NCBI RefSeq assembly: GCF_000378965.1
Contig: NZ_KB900536.1
Coordinates: 219,808 to 259,080, forward strand
Source of the DNA: Thioalkalivibrio thiocyanodenitrificans ARhD 1
GTDB taxonomy: Bacteria; Pseudomonadota; Gammaproteobacteria; Ectothiorhodospirales; Ectothiorhodospiraceae
DNA: 39,273 nucleotides
Direction: 5' to 3'
In this document: in pieces, positions 24,340 through 32,182 of the stretch
Position numbering within the stretch: the first letter of the stretch is position 1
Layout: every line of letters begins with the position of its first letter
Position numbers and translations under genes: made by a program
Notes under the pieces: model-generated
Told to the model about the DNA's origin: nothing
Database searches by the model: none
Seen by the model: the letters and a program-made list of their open reading frames with translations, nothing else

Positions 24340-25305
24340 ATGTCCTCGACCCTTCCCCTGTCCTTCCTGCCGTCATCCACGTTCCCGGCCATACGGCGCG
24401 GCAAACTCGAGACCCTGCAGGTGAACCTGGGCTACGTGTGCAACCAGACCTGTTTTCACTGCCATGTGAACGCGGGGCCCAACCGCCGGGAAGTCATGGA
24501 CCGCGGGACCGTGGACCTGGTGCTGAACTGCCTGCGCACATCCGGCGCCACCACGCTGGATCTGACCGGCGGCGCACCGGAGTTGAACCCGGATTTCCGC
24601 TACCTGGTGACCGAGGCCCGGCGCCTGGGCGTGAAGGTCATCGACCGCTGCAACCTCACCATCCTTGAGCAGCCCGGTCAGGATGACCTGGCCGACTTCC
24701 TCGCCGCGCAGGGAGTGGACGTGGTGGCCTCCCTGCCCTGTTACCTGGAAGAGAACGTGGATGCCCAACGGGGGGACGGTGTGTTCAGGGGCAGCATCCG
24801 CGGGCTCCGGCAACTCAACGCCCGGGGATACGGACAGCCGGGCAGCGGGCTGGTGCTGGACCTGGTGTACAACCCGCAGGGACCCACCCTGCCGCCGCCC
24901 CAGGGGCCCCTGGAAGCGGATTACAAGCGACACCTCGAGAAACACTACGGCGTGCGCTTCAACCAGCTCTACACCATCGCCAACATGCCTATCCACCGAT
25001 TCGGGAAGCAACTGCGCCGGGAGGGCCGGCTGGACGAATACATGACGCTGCTCCGGGAGGCGCACCGGGATGAGAACCTGGACGCGGTCATGTGCCGATC
25101 GCTGATCAGTGTCGACTGGCAGGGGTACGTGTACGACTGCGACTTCAACCAGATGCTGCGTATCCCGCTGGGCGGCGCACCGGGGCGCACGCACCTGCGC
25201 GATCTTATGGGCCGGGACCCGGCCGGCCGCCCCATCGCCGTGGCGGATCACTGCTACGGCTGCACCGCCGGACAGGGCTCCAGTTGCGGGGGGGCTTTGA
25301 GTTAG
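24340..25305 (+). CDS. arsS: ArsS-type radical SAM/Cys-rich domain protein
   Basis: The 321-residue protein has the SAM-cluster motif CNQTCFHCHVNAGP (CxxxCxxC) near residues 37-44, then DLTGGAPELNPDFRYL and VIDRCNLTIL. YCLEENV-type PCYLEENVDAQRG, NPQGPTLPPPQ and the C-terminal Cys-rich (DUF3641) end VDWQGYVYDCDFNQML ... HCYGCTAGQGSSCGGAL follow. These match the family called arsenosugar biosynthesis radical SAM protein ArsS. No arsM gene is in the window, so arsenosugar synthesis is not shown. Its stop codon touches the first heptad of repeat element A. Confidence 0.88.
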   Translation: MSSTLPLSFLPSSTFPAIRRGKLETLQVNLGYVCNQTCFHCHVNAGPNRREVMDRGTVDLVLNCLRTSGATTLDLTGGAPELNPDFRYLVTEARRLGVKVIDRCNLTILEQPGQDDLADFLAAQGVDVVASLPCYLEENVDAQRGDGVFRGSIRGLRQLNARGYGQPGSGLVLDLVYNPQGPTLPPPQGPLEADYKRHLEKHYGVRFNQLYTIANMPIHRFGKQLRREGRLDEYMTLLREAHRDENLDAVMCRSLISVDWQGYVYDCDFNQMLRIPLGGAPGRTHLRDLMGRDPAGRPIAVADHCYGCTAGQGSSCGGALS

Positions 25306-25467
25306 TCAGTTGTCAGTTGTCAGTTGTCGATGGTCAGTTGTCAGTAGTCCGTTGTCAGTGGTCCTTTGTAAGAGAACCCGTTGACAGGCACCGGGGGCGA
25401 ATCACGCTCCTGACAACTGACAACTGACAACTGACCATCGACAACTGACTACCGACCACTGACAACC
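25305..25467. repeat. Heptad-armed inverted repeat element, copy A
   Basis: The left arm (25305-25367) has nine 7-bp units of form GTCNNNN, mostly GTCAGTT, with a GTCGATG variant in unit 4. The core is 25368-25411. The right arm (25412-25467) has eight units of form GACNNNN, the reverse complement, again with the GATG variant fourth from the outside. The core starts GTAAGAGAACCCGTTGACAG. The whole can fold into a long imperfect hairpin between the convergent arsS and HIT genes. Confidence 0.9.
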
Positions 25468-25877
25468 AAAAAATCCAGGCAGCGGCTCAGGCGTGCCGCG
25501 ATCTCCGCGCGTTCCCGATCGTCGTAAGGCACCCTTTGCCCGACGCCCCAGACCGGACCGGGCCAGGCCGGGTCGTTGCGATGGCGCACCACGTGGTGCA
25601 GGTGCAACTGCGCGACCACGTTGCCCAGCTTGGCCACGTTCATGGCATCGGCGGCGAACGCCGCCGCCATGGCCCGGGCCACGGTGCGGGATTCCCGGCA
25701 GAGCGCGTCGTGATCCGCATCGTCGAGATCATGGATCTCCGTGACACCACCGCGTTTCGGTACCAGGATCACCCACGGCCAGCGTGCATCGTCCATCAGC
25801 CGGTAGAGACACAACGGGGATTCGCCCAGGGCAATGGTGTCACCCTCAAGCCGGGCATCGAGATGGAAATCTTTCAT
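25449..25877 (-). CDS. HIT-family nucleotide hydrolase/transferase
   Basis: The 142-residue protein has the histidine triad QLHLHHVVRH (His-x-His-x-x-x-x-His variant) near residues 95-104. The N-terminal pattern is EGDTIALGESPLCLYRLMDD followed by WPWVILVPKRGG, typical of the short HIT proteins of Proteobacteria. Its last codons (LVVSGR and stop) are supplied by the right arm of repeat A. Its start codon is 3 bp from repeat B, leaving no visible Shine-Dalgarno sequence. Confidence 0.85.
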   Translation of the reverse strand: MKDFHLDARLEGDTIALGESPLCLYRLMDDARWPWVILVPKRGGVTEIHDLDDADHDALCRESRTVARAMAAAFAADAMNVAKLGNVVAQLHLHHVVRHRNDPAWPGPVWGVGQRVPYDDRERAEIAARLSRCLDFLVVSGR

Positions 25878-25879
25878 TG

Positions 25880-25999
25880 GTCAGTTGTCCGTGGTCCGTG
25901 GTCCGTTGTCAGTTGTCAGTTGTCGGGAACGTCATCGGCCCCGGAACTTATCAGGGGGTTCTTTTACAACTGACAACGGACCACGGACAACTGACCGCC
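25880..25999. repeat. Heptad-armed inverted repeat element, copy B
   Basis: Left units, inward: AGTT, CGTG, CGTG, CGTT, AGTT, AGTT after GTC. Right units from the outside: AGTT, CGTG, CGTT, AGTT. So the arms carry the same variants in the same order, apart from an extra CGTG. The core is diverged (GGGAACGTCATCGGCCCCGG...) and lies in the opposite orientation to A. It fills the whole gap between the aldo/keto reductase stop and the HIT start. Confidence 0.85.
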
Positions 26000-26923
26000 T
26001 CAAAGCTCCTTCAGCATACGTTGCCGCAGGGGTTCATCGGGCAACTCGCCTCTGCCCGCCGCCATGTTCTGCTTCATGTATTCCACCCGCCGTGTGGCGG
26101 GGATGGCGCAGGTGACCGCGGGATGCGAGACGACGAACTTCAGGAACACCTGGGACCAGTACTCGCAGCCGATCTCGGCGGCCCAGCCCGGCAGGGGCCG
26201 GCCCTCCACGCGGCGGAACAGGTCGGCACCGCGAAACGGCCGGTTGATGATCACCGCGATGCCCCGCTCCCGGGCCAGGGGCAGCAGCCTCGACTCGGCG
26301 GCGCGGTCCAGCATGTTGTATGTGATCTGCACGAAGTCCAGGGGGTGCTCCCTCATGATCCTTTCCAGTTCCTCGTGCTGGCGGCCATGGGAGGTGGTGA
26401 TGCCGAGGTATCGGATCCGGCCCTCGTCCCGATCGGCGAGCAGGGTCTCCAGATGCGTCTCCCAGTCCACCAGGTTGTGGATCTGCATGAGATCGAACCG
26501 GTCCACGCCCCACAGCCGGCGCGAGCGCGCCATCTGCTCCTCGCCGCTGCGCCGCCCCCGGGTCCACACCTTGGTGGCGGAAAACAGCGGCGGCGAATCG
26601 ATGCGTTGCAGGGCGTAACCCAGCACCTCTTCCGATGACCCGTACATGGGCGACGAATCCACCATCTGCCCGCCCTCCTCGAAGAACGTGCGCAGCACCT
26701 CGGTGCGCGCATCCCGCAGGGACACGTCGTTGCCCACGTCGAAGGTGCGCCAGGTGCCCATGCCGATCACGGCAATCCGTTCACCGCTGGACGGAATCAC
26801 CCGGGTGATGGTTTCCCCCGGCGCGGCGGCGACCGGTGAAACGGGCAGGAACGGCAATATCCCGGCCCCGGCCACACAGTGCAGAAAACGGCGGCGGGAG
26901 AAAAGCGGATTGTGTTCACTCAT
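26000..26923 (-). CDS. Tat-exported aldo/keto reductase
   Basis: The 307-residue protein has a Tat-type signal (SRRRFLHCVAGAGILPFLPVSPVAAAP). The AKR fold is shown by VIGMGTWRTF, MVDSSPMYGSSEEVLG (catalytic Asp and Tyr), LFSATKVWTRG (Lys), DLMQIHNLVDWETHL (His) and IRYLGITTSHGRQHEELE (in part). The NADPH region is less standard. Export implies a periplasmic reductase or a redox enzyme loaded with cofactor in the cytoplasm. It is divergent from pirin, sharing a 220-bp region. The stop codon abuts repeat B. Confidence 0.87.
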   Translation of the reverse strand: MSEHNPLFSRRRFLHCVAGAGILPFLPVSPVAAAPGETITRVIPSSGERIAVIGMGTWRTFDVGNDVSLRDARTEVLRTFFEEGGQMVDSSPMYGSSEEVLGYALQRIDSPPLFSATKVWTRGRRSGEEQMARSRRLWGVDRFDLMQIHNLVDWETHLETLLADRDEGRIRYLGITTSHGRQHEELERIMREHPLDFVQITYNMLDRAAESRLLPLARERGIAVIINRPFRGADLFRRVEGRPLPGWAAEIGCEYWSQVFLKFVVSHPAVTCAIPATRRVEYMKQNMAAGRGELPDEPLRQRMLKEL

Positions 26924-27030
26924 GGCGGTTCGGCCTCTTCGGACATCTTCCCGGCGGATGGGCGTTCTTTGCGATACTCATTCTTCAGTACCTCCGGTGC
27001 CGTGGCGGTTCCGTCAGGAGAGAGGATCGT

Positions 27031-27076
27031 TCCGAATATGCGAACACCGGATTCACTTTTACGCTGTTTATTCGGA
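27031..27076. promoter_or_regulatory. Inverted repeat in the AKR-pirin divergent region
   Basis: TCCGAATA (27031-27038) and TATTCGGA (27069-27076) are perfectly inverted with a 30-bp spacer, 68 bp before the pirin start. They could be operator half sites or chance. Nothing else convincing is seen in 26924-27143. Confidence 0.25.
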
Positions 27077-27143
27077 CGTGAGAAACCACCAGAATACAGA
27101 TCACTCCCATGATGTCATCCTCCCCGCAACCCGGAGAACGCCC

Positions 27144-28004
27144 ATGAAACCACGTACCGTGAAGACGAGAATCGGCGGGATGCCCGTCTCCGAAGGCGCC
27201 GGCGTGCAACTCAGGCGCAGCCTCGGCACGCCGGCGCTCAAGAACCTGGACCCGTTCCTGATGCTGGATCATTTCTCCAGCGACAACCCGGATGACTACG
27301 TGGCCGGGTTTCCGGATCACCCGCACCGGGGGTTCATCACCTTTACCTACATGCTCAATGGCCACATGGAGCACCGGGACAGCATGGGCAACCAGGGGGA
27401 TCTGAAAAGCGGCGGCGCCCAGTGGATGAAGGCGGCAAGCGGCGTGATCCACTCGGAGATGCCCCGCCAGCAGGACGGGCTCATGCGCGGTTTCCAACTC
27501 TGGATCAACCTGCCCGCCCGGGAAAAGATGTCCGATCCGGCCTACCAGGAGTACGGCGCCGGGGCCTTCCCCGTCACCGACGAGCCCGGCGCACGGGTCA
27601 AGGTGCTCATGGGATCCCACGGCGAGGCCCGCGGCCCCATCGAGGACCCCCTCACCGACGTGCATTACCTGGACCTCACCCTGGAGGCGAGCGCGCGCTT
27701 CAGCCATGCGCTGCCGGAAGGGCACAACGCGTTCATCTACGTCTACGAGGGCGCGGTCAACGTCGGCGACACCGCGGTGAGCACCCACGAACTGGCCGTG
27801 CTGGTCGACGGGGAAGGCGCGGCGCTGGAGGCCGCGGACCAGGGGGCGCGCGTCATCCTGGTGGCGGGACGCCCCATCGGCGAGCCGATCGTTCAGTACG
27901 GGCCCTTCGTCATGAACCGGCGTGAAGAGATCGAACAGGCATTCCAGGACTACCAGCAGGACCGACTGGTACGCACCCGTGCCCGCATGGAGGGGCATGG
28001 GTAA
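27144..28004 (+). CDS. Pirin family protein
   Basis: The 286-residue bicupin starts at ATG 27144 (GGAG upstream). Metal ligands of the N-terminal cupin are in DHPHRGFITFTYMLNGHMEH (His-x-His, then His and Glu). The GAQWMKAASGVIHSEMP and GFQLWINLP motifs are family hallmarks. A C-terminal pirin cupin runs to the end. Pirins include quercetinases and redox-sensing factors; the role here is unknown. The 3' end is followed 2 bp later by repeat C. Confidence 0.93.
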   Translation: MKPRTVKTRIGGMPVSEGAGVQLRRSLGTPALKNLDPFLMLDHFSSDNPDDYVAGFPDHPHRGFITFTYMLNGHMEHRDSMGNQGDLKSGGAQWMKAASGVIHSEMPRQQDGLMRGFQLWINLPAREKMSDPAYQEYGAGAFPVTDEPGARVKVLMGSHGEARGPIEDPLTDVHYLDLTLEASARFSHALPEGHNAFIYVYEGAVNVGDTAVSTHELAVLVDGEGAALEAADQGARVILVAGRPIGEPIVQYGPFVMNRREEIEQAFQDYQQDRLVRTRARMEGHG

Positions 28005-28006
28005 TG

Positions 28007-28142
28007 GTCAGTTGTCAGTTGTCAGTTGTCAGTTGTCAGTTGTCAGTTGTCAGTTGTCAGTTGTCAGGAACGTGATTCGCCCCCGGGTACCTGTCAACGG
28101 GTTCTCTTACAACGGACCACTGACAACGGACTACTGACCGCC
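28007..28142. repeat. Heptad-armed inverted repeat element, copy C
   Basis: The left arm is eight perfect tandem GTCAGTT units (28007-28062). The core 28063-28114 is nearly identical to that of A when A is reversed (GTCAGGAACGTGATTCGCCC...). The right arm is four GACNNNN units (28115-28142) ending GACCGCC, as in B. It lies between the convergent pirin and HNH genes and overlaps the last codons of HNH. Confidence 0.9.
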
Positions 28143-28502
28143 TTTAAGCAGATCCTTCAACCCGGCAAAAGGGGAATGGGTGGCGCCCTTCCCGGCACTG
28201 CCGCCCTGGACACCCGTGGGATTGGCCTCCGCTTCCAGCAGGCGCTGGTGCTCGTTGTCGTGGCAGTAGAGGCACAACAGCTCCCAGTTGCTGCCGTCCG
28301 GCGGGTTGTAGTCGTGATCGTGGTTGCGATGATGCACCGTGAGCTCATGCACGTTGGCGCGGGTGAACTCCCGGCCGCAGCGGCCGCACACCCACGGGTA
28401 CATCTTCAGCGCCTGTTCGCGGTAGCCCTGCCCCCGCTCCAGCGCCTGGCGGCGCGCCTCCGCCACCACCTTGTCCAGCCTCGACTTGTCCTGACCGCTC
28501 AT
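28131..28502 (-). CDS. HNH endonuclease family protein (YajD-like)
   Basis: The 123-residue protein starts at ATG 28502 (GGAG upstream). Zinc-binding CGRCGREF pairs with LCLYCHDNEH, and the HNH core is ELTVHHRNHDHDYNPPDGSN. This is the compact YajD-type nuclease domain of Proteobacteria. The substrate is unknown. The C-terminal GGQ and stop are encoded in repeat C. Confidence 0.9.
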   Translation of the reverse strand: MSGQDKSRLDKVVAEARRQALERGQGYREQALKMYPWVCGRCGREFTRANVHELTVHHRNHDHDYNPPDGSNWELLCLYCHDNEHQRLLEAEANPTGVQGGSAGKGATHSPFAGLKDLLKGGQ

Positions 28503-28617
28503 CACAACTCTCCAGTTCCCGGTTTCATGACAGGATAGCGCACACCCCGAATCCGCCGAAGTCCCGCAGGACCTCGGGCAGAAGTCCCTGAAAAGCAGAC
28601 TCCCATGGACGCGGACA

Positions 28618-28659
28618 CCTCACGCCTCACGCCTCACGCCTCACGCCTCACGCCTCACG
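28618..28659. repeat. Tandem 7-bp repeat (CCTCACG) x6
   Basis: Six perfect copies of CCTCACG end 20 bp before the start of the SpmA/B-like gene. The unit length equals that of the GTCAGTT arms, but the sequence differs. The 28503-28617 stretch holds nothing else I can call. Confidence 0.9.
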
Positions 28660-28665
28660 CCCAAG

Positions 28666-28671
28666 TATAAT
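28666..28671 (+). promoter_or_regulatory. Perfect -10-like TATAAT next to the start codon
   Basis: TATAAT lies 8 bp before ATG 28680. The -35 region would fall in the CCTCACG repeat and shows no TTGACA-like hexamer. If real, the transcript would be leaderless. Confidence 0.35.
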
Positions 28672-28679
28672 CCGGCCCC

Positions 28680-30014
28680 ATGAACGTCATCTTCTTCGCC
28701 CTGGTGGCCATCGCCTTTGCCACCGCCGCATGGCACCAGCTCGCCTGGGACGGCGAAGGGGAATCCCCCATGACGCAGCTCACCGGCGGTGTCATCGACG
28801 CCGCCGGGGGCGCGGTGGAGCTGGCCATCGCACTGATCGGTGTGATGACCCTGTTCCTGGGGCTCATCAAGGTGGCCGAGGCCGGCGGCCTGCTGGCGAT
28901 CCTGGCCCGGCTGATCCGCCCGCTGATGGTGCGGCTGTTCCCGGATGTGCCCCCCGATCATCCGGCCATGGGCGCCATGATCCTCAATCTCTCCGCCAAC
29001 ATGATGGGCCTGGGCAATGCCGCCACGCCCTTCGGCATCCGCGCCATGCAGGCGCTCAATCAGCTCAATACGCGACCGGGCACCGCCACCGACTCCATGG
29101 TGCTGTTCCTGGCCATCAACACCTCCAGCGTGACCCTGCTGCCCACCGGCGTGATCGCGCTGCGCGCGGCAGCGGGGTCCTCGGATCCGGCGGGGATCCT
29201 GCCCACCACGCTGTTCGCCACCCTGTGCGCCACCGTGGCCGGGATCAGCGCGGCATTTCTGTTCCGGCGCCTGGCGCCCCTGCCGCCCACGCCCGCAACC
29301 CCGCCACCGGAACCGGACGACGCGCCGGGCAGTGAGGAACCGCTCGATGCCCCGACCCCGGCGGACACCGACACCACCAGCCTGCCCGACGGCATGAACC
29401 GACCCTATCCGGGCTGGGTGTCCGCCCTGGCCCTGCTGGGCTTCGTTGCGCTGATCCCCCTGTCGGTGCTCTACGGCCAGGCCATCGCCCCCTGGATCAT
29501 CCCGAGCCTGGTGCTTGGCTTTCTCACCTTCGGCATGCTGCGCGGCGTGCGCATCTACGAGGTCTTCGTGGAAGGGGCGAAGGAGGGTTTCCAGGTGGCG
29601 GTGCGCATCATCCCCTACCTGGTGGCGATCCTCGTGGCCGTGGGCATGCTGCGGGCCAGCGGGGCCCTGGGGGCGTTCGTGGCCCTGCTCGGCCCCGTCA
29701 CCGGACCCCTGGGCCTGCCGCCCGAGGCGCTGCCCATGGCGCTGCTGCGCCCCCTGTCCGGTTCCGGTGCCTACGGGATCATGGCCTCCATCATCAACGA
29801 CCCGGCCATCGGCCCGGACAGCTATGTGGGTTACCTGGTCACCACGTTGCAGGGCTCCACGGAAACCACCTTCTACGTGCTCGCCGTCTACTTCGGCGCC
29901 GTGGGCGTGCGGCGCCTGCGCCATGCACTGCCCGCGTGCCTGACCGCGGACCTCGTGGCCGTCATCGCGGCGGTGATCGCGGTGGGCGTGGTGTTCGGAC
30001 ATGCCGCCATGTAA
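28680..30014 (+). CDS. Nucleoside-recognition (SpmA/SpmB-like fusion) membrane protein
   Basis: The 444-residue membrane protein has two Gate/nucleoside-recognition domains. The first (about 1-205) has NLSANMMGLGNAATPFGIRAM, cut here as SANMMGLGNAATPFGIRAMQ. The second (about 240-444) has LRPLSGSGAYGIMASIINDP and GSTETTFYVLAVYFGAVGV. A long acidic Pro-rich linker (PPPEPDDAPGSEEPLDAP) joins them. In Bacillus the halves are separate spore maturation proteins; in proteobacteria they occur fused, with unknown transport role. No SD is visible, because the sequence before ATG is the tandem repeat. Confidence 0.88.
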   Translation: MNVIFFALVAIAFATAAWHQLAWDGEGESPMTQLTGGVIDAAGGAVELAIALIGVMTLFLGLIKVAEAGGLLAILARLIRPLMVRLFPDVPPDHPAMGAMILNLSANMMGLGNAATPFGIRAMQALNQLNTRPGTATDSMVLFLAINTSSVTLLPTGVIALRAAAGSSDPAGILPTTLFATLCATVAGISAAFLFRRLAPLPPTPATPPPEPDDAPGSEEPLDAPTPADTDTTSLPDGMNRPYPGWVSALALLGFVALIPLSVLYGQAIAPWIIPSLVLGFLTFGMLRGVRIYEVFVEGAKEGFQVAVRIIPYLVAILVAVGMLRASGALGAFVALLGPVTGPLGLPPEALPMALLRPLSGSGAYGIMASIINDPAIGPDSYVGYLVTTLQGSTETTFYVLAVYFGAVGVRRLRHALPACLTADLVAVIAAVIAVGVVFGHAAM

Positions 30015-30166
30015 CGGGCCCCGGGCAGGCAGGACACGCATCCGCCGGGCGTGGGCACCCGGGATCCGCGGGGGCGGCAACGGGGATCGAAGGCCCTGAA
30101 GGCCGCATACTTGCACCAGGGCGGTCACGATGAACGCCCTGCCCGATCACAGAGACAGGTGTACCC

Positions 30167-30718
30167 ATGGCACTCAAGGCCACCATCTTCAAGGCGACGC
30201 TGCAGATCGCGGACATGGATCGTCATTACTACGGTGAACATGCGCTCACCCTGGCCCGTCATCCCTCGGAGACGGATGAACGCATGATGGTGCGCGTGCT
30301 CGCCTTCGCCCTGTTCGCGAGTGACACCCTTCAGTTCGGCAGGGGTCTGTCCACCGACGACGAGGCCGACCTCCGCGAGGAGGATCTGACCGGACACATC
30401 AGTCGCTGGATCGATGTCGGCCTGCCGGACGAACGCGGCCTCCGCAAGGCCTGCGGCCGGGCAACCGAGGTGGCCGTGATCAGCTATGGACGGACCGCGG
30501 AAACCTGGTGGAATCAGAACCGGGACAGGCTCGAGCGGCTGGCCAACCTATCGGTATGCGCACTGCCCCCGGAGACCACCCGGGCCCTGGCCGGCCTCGC
30601 CCGGCGCAACATGCAGATGCAATGCACCATCCAGGACGGGGTGGTCTGGTTCACCGGTGATGAGACGGCGATTGAGATCAGGCCGATTATCCTCAAGGCG
30701 GCGTCAGACGCGCCTTGA
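30167..30718 (+). CDS. yaeQ: YaeQ family protein
   Basis: The 183-residue cytoplasmic protein belongs to the YaeQ family, a PD-(D/E)XK nuclease-like fold of unknown role. Conserved stretches are MALKATIFKATLQIADMDR, YYGEHALTLARHPSETDERM, SRWIDVGLPDERGLRKACG and MQCTIQDGVVWF. Its 3' end overlaps the convergent patatin gene by 26 bp. Confidence 0.93.
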   Translation: MALKATIFKATLQIADMDRHYYGEHALTLARHPSETDERMMVRVLAFALFASDTLQFGRGLSTDDEADLREEDLTGHISRWIDVGLPDERGLRKACGRATEVAVISYGRTAETWWNQNRDRLERLANLSVCALPPETTRALAGLARRNMQMQCTIQDGVVWFTGDETAIEIRPIILKAASDAP

Positions 30719-31631
30719 GCGCCTTCCTGAGCGCCTCCTGCGCGGGGCGCGCCTGCTCGAAGATCTCCTTGAATCGATGGAACTCGAGCACCCGCACGTC
30801 ACGGATATCGGGCCTGATCAGAATATCCGGCTGCCTGTGCTTGAGCTTCTCCTCAAGGATCGCCGCCTGCATGATCTGGAACGTGTTGAAGCTTGTATCG
30901 AAATAGGAAGGCTCCCGGGCACCGTCGGCCGTGCGCGTACCCAGCGCGTCCACGGCGATGGTGATGTCGCAATCCTCCAGAAGCAGGTCGTAGGGCAGCG
31001 AATTGGTGAGTCCGCCGTCCACCAGCACCCGATCATCGAGTTTCACGGGAGCGAACAGGCCGGGCATGGCCATGCTGGCATTGACCGCCGGCCAGAGTGC
31101 GCCGGATTCCAGCACCACCTGCTCACGGCTCCACAGATCGGTGGACACCACCTGCAAGGGAATCGGCAGTTCCTCGAACGAGGCGTGCCCGGTGGTCTGC
31201 TCCAGGAAGTCCAGGAAGGCATCCGCCCTGACCAGCCCGCCGCTGCCCAGGGTCGGCTGGAAGAACCCGAGCCAGCGGGACAGATCCTCCTCCAGGAGGG
31301 AATGAAACCAGGTCTCGTCCGGGGACACCGTGAGACGGTCGATCTGCGCATGGATTCCGGCTGCCGTCATCCCCGCGGCATACAGGGCGCCCATGATTGC
31401 GCCCATGCTGGAACCGGCGACCCGGTGCGGCCGCAATTCCAGTTCGTCGAGCACCTCGAAGGCCATTACATGGGCGAGCCCCCGGGCCCCGCCGCTGCCC
31501 AGCGCCAGCCCGATGCGCGGCCGGCCGGACGCGCGGCCGACCAGGGGCGCCAGCGCCCCGGCAAGCAGCAGTTTCAGGGTCGCGCGCCGCGCCCTGTCCA
31601 CAGCATCGGACTGTCTCACGCCGGAGACCAT
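30693..31631 (-). CDS. Patatin-like phospholipase (RssA-like)
   Basis: The 312-residue protein hydrolyses acyl esters by a Ser-Asp dyad. Visible sites are the oxyanion motif ALGSGGARGLAHV, the nucleophile elbow VAGSSMGAIMGALY and the Asp motif VDGGLTNSLPYD. The N-terminus is twin-Arg-like (RARRATLKLLLAGALAPLVG), suggesting export or membrane attachment. It overlaps yaeQ tail to tail. Confidence 0.9.
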   Translation of the reverse strand: MVSGVRQSDAVDRARRATLKLLLAGALAPLVGRASGRPRIGLALGSGGARGLAHVMAFEVLDELELRPHRVAGSSMGAIMGALYAAGMTAAGIHAQIDRLTVSPDETWFHSLLEEDLSRWLGFFQPTLGSGGLVRADAFLDFLEQTTGHASFEELPIPLQVVSTDLWSREQVVLESGALWPAVNASMAMPGLFAPVKLDDRVLVDGGLTNSLPYDLLLEDCDITIAVDALGTRTADGAREPSYFDTSFNTFQIMQAAILEEKLKHRQPDILIRPDIRDVRVLEFHRFKEIFEQARPAQEALRKALKARLTPP

Positions 31632-31725
31632 TGGCCCTCATCCGGGCGCACGCGATTCATACGGCGGCATGCCTTTCAGAACAGCGCACGCGGTTGATCA
31701 TTGACTGCTGGGTCCCGATCGAGCT

Positions 31726-31871
31726 TAGCAGGCTGTTGAAAAACCCTCGGGCGGCGCCATGCTGCGTTGGAAAGCGGCTCAAAATGCTCATGTACTCCCG
31801 TGTACACTGCGCTTTTTCGCCACTTTCCGCCTTGCCTGGCATCCGCCGGAGACTTTTTCAACAGCCTGCTA
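31726..31871. mobile_element. MITE-like element, 146 bp, with 18-bp inverted repeats
   Basis: TAGCAGGCTGTTGAAAAA (31726-31743) is perfectly inverted at 31854-31871. There is no ORF. The inner part contains shorter complementary pieces (GAAAGCGG / CCACTTTC region). The termini resemble those of the IS1182 element at 1745 (GACTGTCGAATAA against GGCTGTTGAAAAA, 10 of 13). Confidence 0.8.
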
Positions 31872-31946
31872 GGGCACCATCGGGGCGGCACACAACGTCG
31901 CACCTGATGTCGGCACGGCGTTGCGGCGGACGTGTCTGCCCCGCCA

Positions 31947-31975
31947 CTGAAAGGCCTCCACGATTCGTGTATAAT
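31947..31975 (+). promoter_or_regulatory. Probable sigma-70 promoter of infA
   Basis: CTGAAA (-35-like, 31947-31952), a 17-bp spacer, and a perfect TATAAT (31970-31975). The infA start is about 205 bp downstream, implying a long leader; the leader from 31985 to 32180 shows no ORF I can support. Confidence 0.6.
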
Positions 31976-32182
31976 GCGCTACTTATCGCTTTACGTGACA
32001 CGCATAAGAAAATCGAAAACCACTTGATGGGCAGCCGCATTGGTGCTGCCCGCCATGTGCGCCACCCGCCGGGTGGCGCGTCCGCGGCCCTGGCGCCATG
32101 GCGCCGGCCAGTCAATTCATCCATCCCGTGATCGTATGGGTCAGGGCCTTCGGGACCCGCCCGATACGCAAGAGGAGATTTT

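Noticed and set aside
25305-28142. CRISPR array
   Set aside because: Units are 7 bp without spacers, arranged as inverted arms; no cas genes are present.
28641-30128. 495-codon minus-strand frame over the SpmA/B-like gene
   Set aside because: The translation is repetitive Gly/Gln/His/Arg, typical of antisense frames in GC-rich DNA.
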